From the NCBI RefSeq assembly GCF_015206995.1, contig NZ_JADEXR010000054.1, positions 1 to 33,828 of the forward strand: a stretch of 33,828 bases of DNA. Reading direction: 5' to 3'. This document shows, one piece after another, positions 32,181 through 33,828 of this stretch (positions are counted from its first letter, which is position 1; every line of letters starts with the position of its first letter). The position numbers were made by a program, and so were the translations under genes. The notes beneath the pieces are model-generated. The model searched no databases. It was given only the letters and a program-made list of their open reading frames with translations, and was not told the origin of the DNA. This DNA comes from an aff. Roholtiella sp. LEGE 12411 (GTDB lineage: Bacteria > Cyanobacteriota > Cyanobacteriia > Cyanobacteriales > Nostocaceae).

Positions 32181-32576
32181 ATGTCTCGTCCAAAGCGTAC
32201 ATCTCGCGTTTTAGAAAAAGCTCAGTTAAGATGCGCTGGACTGAAATCGATTGTTCCAAACATTAAATTTGATGAGGATTATAATCTGGAAAAACTGATT
32301 GAGTCAATTGAGCAATTACGTACCAAAATTGATATTTATAATACTGCTCTGTCTGTGGTTGATTCTTCTAAAACTGAAATTGAAGAGATGGAAAAAAATT
32401 TGAGCAGTCTTTCTGAGAAAATGCTGATGGTGGTTGCTATCAAGTATGGCAAAGACAGCCGCGAATATGAAATGGCGGGTGGTGTTCGTAGTAGCGATCG
32501 CATTCGCAAAATCCGGTCTAGCCGCTTGAAGACTGTTGCAGAGCAAGCATTAAATGAGAATACCAAAACTGCCTAG
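32181..32576 (+). CDS. Small coiled-coil protein, paralog A
   Basis: A 131-residue basic/acidic helical protein of no family I can name. Residues about 33-90 are likely coiled coil (LEKLIESIEQLRTKIDIYN, then KTEIEEMEKNLSSLSEKM). A conserved block follows: AIKYGKDSREYEMAGGVRSS then DRIRKIRSSRL. It shares the layout and about half its residues with the gene at 32847, and the bases upstream are alike too (GGCAAGCTAGCTTTA here, GGCAAGCTAACTCTA there), so the pair arose by tandem duplication. A HIP1 octamer encodes the Ser-Asp-Arg of the conserved block in both. No signal peptide. Function unknown. Confidence 0.8.
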   Translation: MSRPKRTSRVLEKAQLRCAGLKSIVPNIKFDEDYNLEKLIESIEQLRTKIDIYNTALSVVDSSKTEIEEMEKNLSSLSEKMLMVVAIKYGKDSREYEMAGGVRSSDRIRKIRSSRLKTVAEQALNENTKTA

Positions 32577-32595
32577 TGTTAGGCAAGCAGTAGAG

Positions 32596-32650
32596 CATGG
32601 GGGATGGGGAATGGGACATGGGGCATGGGGCATGGGGCATGGGGCATGGG
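32596..32650. repeat. GGGCATG-type STRR repeat between paralogs
   Basis: About seven head-to-tail GGGCATG-like heptamers lie between the two small paralogous genes. It is the cleanest of the four arrays of this type in the window. Confidence 0.85.
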
Positions 32651-32846
32651 AAAGAAGCTATCAATGCCCTATACTTTGGCTTACCAAAGCGATCGCAGTT
32701 CTCTTTTGCAAAGATGGTGAGATCACAAGTAGGCGATCGCAGCAGTTATTGAAAATATCAAATACAAGCTCTACAGATTTTGCTGAACCAAAATGCAATT
32801 TCAATAGGGCAAGCTAACTCTACAATCCTCTCAAAGGAGTATATTT

Positions 32847-33233
32847 GTGTCTTACAGAAAACGTACATATCGCGTTATCGAAAAAGCTGAGTTGAGACTT
32901 GCAAAACTCAATGCAATTGATCCAAATATGGATTTTGGAGATGCTAGGAACTTAAAAAACCTAACACAACTAATTGAGGAATTACGCACTAAAATCGATG
33001 CTTATAACAAAGCTTTAGAGGCAATTCAGTTTTCCCGAGCCGAGATTAAAGAGTTAGAAAAAACCTTGAATGATTTGTCTGAAAGGATGCTATTAGGAAT
33101 TGCCTTTAAATATGGTACAGATAGCCGCGAATATAGTATGGCGGGTGGTGTTCGCAAAAGCGATCGCATCCGCAAAAGCAGATTAACCCGCCTGAAAGCT
33201 AGCTCAAAGAAAGCATCTACTAAGAACGCCTAA
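32847..33233 (+). CDS. Small coiled-coil protein, paralog B
   Basis: A 128-residue paralog of the preceding gene. The start is GTG, with a good AAAGGAG eight bases upstream. It has the same order: basic N-terminus (RKRTYRVIEKAELRLAKL), a helical middle (LTQLIEELRTKIDAYNKAL, then RAEIKELEKTLNDLSERM) and the conserved FKYGTDSREYSMAGGVRKS, DRIRKSRLTRLK block, ending in a Lys/Ser-rich tail. The strongest conservation between the two is in YG-DSREY-MAGGVR-SDRIRK, presumably the functional part. Possibly a nucleic-acid or ribosome-associated protein given its basic tail; that is a guess. Confidence 0.8.
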   Translation: MSYRKRTYRVIEKAELRLAKLNAIDPNMDFGDARNLKNLTQLIEELRTKIDAYNKALEAIQFSRAEIKELEKTLNDLSERMLLGIAFKYGTDSREYSMAGGVRKSDRIRKSRLTRLKASSKKASTKNA

Positions 33234-33242
33234 GCTGCATAA

Positions 33243-33282
33243 TTGGGGATTGGGCATTGGGGATTGGGCATTGGGGATTGGG
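33243..33282. repeat. GGGCATT/GGGGATT STRR repeat
   Basis: Alternating GGGGATT and GGGCATT units follow paralog B, before the convergent porin gene. It is related to the GGGCATG arrays elsewhere in the window. Confidence 0.8.
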
Positions 33283-33328
33283 AGTTAAGAATTTCTCTTC
33301 CACTCTTCCACTCTTCCCCAATAACCAA

Positions 33329-33828
33329 TTAGAAGTTGAAAGTAGTTCTTAGTGTACCAATGATTGCATCGTCGCTGTTGCTAGAAACTTGACCAGGATT
33401 TGTCAACCAAATTACCCCTGGGGTAATAGAGATGTTGTCGGTCACGCGATACTTATAGAAACCTTCAAAATGGTATGGTTTATCGCTATCAACACTGCCT
33501 AGGTATGGTTGAACACCTGCAAAAATTCCTAAGACGTTGCCTTTTTTACCGAAGTCTGGTAAGGCTACTCCAAGCCCATAGCTCCAAACTTCGCCATTAT
33601 CATTAGCACCAAGACCTGTGATGTCGCTGTAAAGTACAAAACCACTAATCGACAGTTTATCACTAGGTTGGAAAGCAGCTTCAAAACCGAAGGAATTACT
33701 GATATAGGGATTACCACCGATACCGCCAGCAACACCGTTGGCGACAAAGTTAGCTTGTGAAGTACCTACTACAGCACCAGTCCCACCTGCGTTGAATAGA
33801 GGACTATTTGCACCATGATAACCGTGGA
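33329..33828 (-). CDS. Cyanobacterial outer-membrane porin (iron-uptake/OprB type), 3' part
   Basis: The window ends inside this gene; 165 C-terminal codons and a TAA (33329-33331) are present. The reading is beta-barrel-like, with strands such as GFEAAFQPSDKLSISGFVLY, PYHFEGFYKYRVTDNISITP and GVIWLTNPGQVSSN, ending GTLRTTFNF with the C-terminal phenylalanine needed for outer-membrane assembly. This matches the barrel end of large cyanobacterial porins that also carry an N-terminal SLH domain (outside the window). They form the main solute channels of the outer membrane; some are linked to inorganic iron uptake. The 5' part, including signal peptide and SLH domain, lies beyond the right edge. 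Confidence 0.9.
   Translation of the reverse strand, partial: HGYHGANSPLFNAGGTGAVVGTSQANFVANGVAGGIGGNPYISNSFGFEAAFQPSDKLSISGFVLYSDITGLGANDNGEVWSYGLGVALPDFGKKGNVLGIFAGVQPYLGSVDSDKPYHFEGFYKYRVTDNISITPGVIWLTNPGQVSSNSDDAIIGTLRTTFNF

Overview
The window looks like a chromosomal segment of a filamentous, probably heterocyst-forming cyanobacterium (Nostocales type). The reasons are the frequent HIP1 octamer GCGATCGC, short G-rich tandem repeats of the STRR kind between genes, typical cyanobacterial families (DUF3611, DUF3598, a phytol-kinase-like protein, an iron-uptake-type porin) and many small dispersed palindromic repeats. The genus is an inference.

Layout. 1-1.8 kb: ureC. 1.8-6.2 kb (minus): a compact operon of a small protein, a membrane NACHT NTPase and a GT2 glycosyltransferase. 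The small protein and the NACHT protein share a Gly/Asn/Gln-rich motif that resembles bacterial amyloid signalling motifs. 6.4-9.4 kb: SDR-like protein, DUF3611 and TspO membrane proteins, Uma2 nuclease. 9.5-12.6 kb: a VanX-type dipeptidase, then a wrecked HigBA module. There the higB toxin is cut after about 40 codons and joined to a 5'-truncated tnpB, while the HigA-ImmA/IrrE antitoxin is intact. Three operator-like palindromes lie upstream. 12.6-16.2 kb: yidD, a phytol/polyprenol-kinase-like gene, a DUF697 GTPase carrying an in-frame tandem-repeat insertion, and a nitrilase-family pseudogene with an internal deletion.

16.5-25.6 kb is a chemotaxis island. On the minus strand run cheY, cheC and a hybrid histidine kinase. 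Divergent on the plus strand run cheA, cheW, a soluble receptor, cheB and cheR. A MITE-like element lies on its left, an IS1-type remnant sits between the two operons, and an IS200/IS605 element (tnpA and an unusual tnpB) abuts cheR on the right. Together the genes encode a receptor-kinase core, adaptation enzymes, a response regulator and a CheY-P phosphatase.

27.6-33.8 kb: a second copy of a small inverted-repeat element, a DUF3598 protein, hisS, a 2',3'-cyclic phosphodiesterase, a DUF433/DUF5615 toxin-antitoxin pair, a repeat-rich stretch (a 78-bp cruciform, a 21-bp minisatellite), two tandem paralogous small coiled-coil genes, and the 3' end of a porin gene.

No rRNA, tRNA or CRISPR array was recognised by eye. 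All assignments rest on reading motifs and protein similarity from memory; no searches were run.
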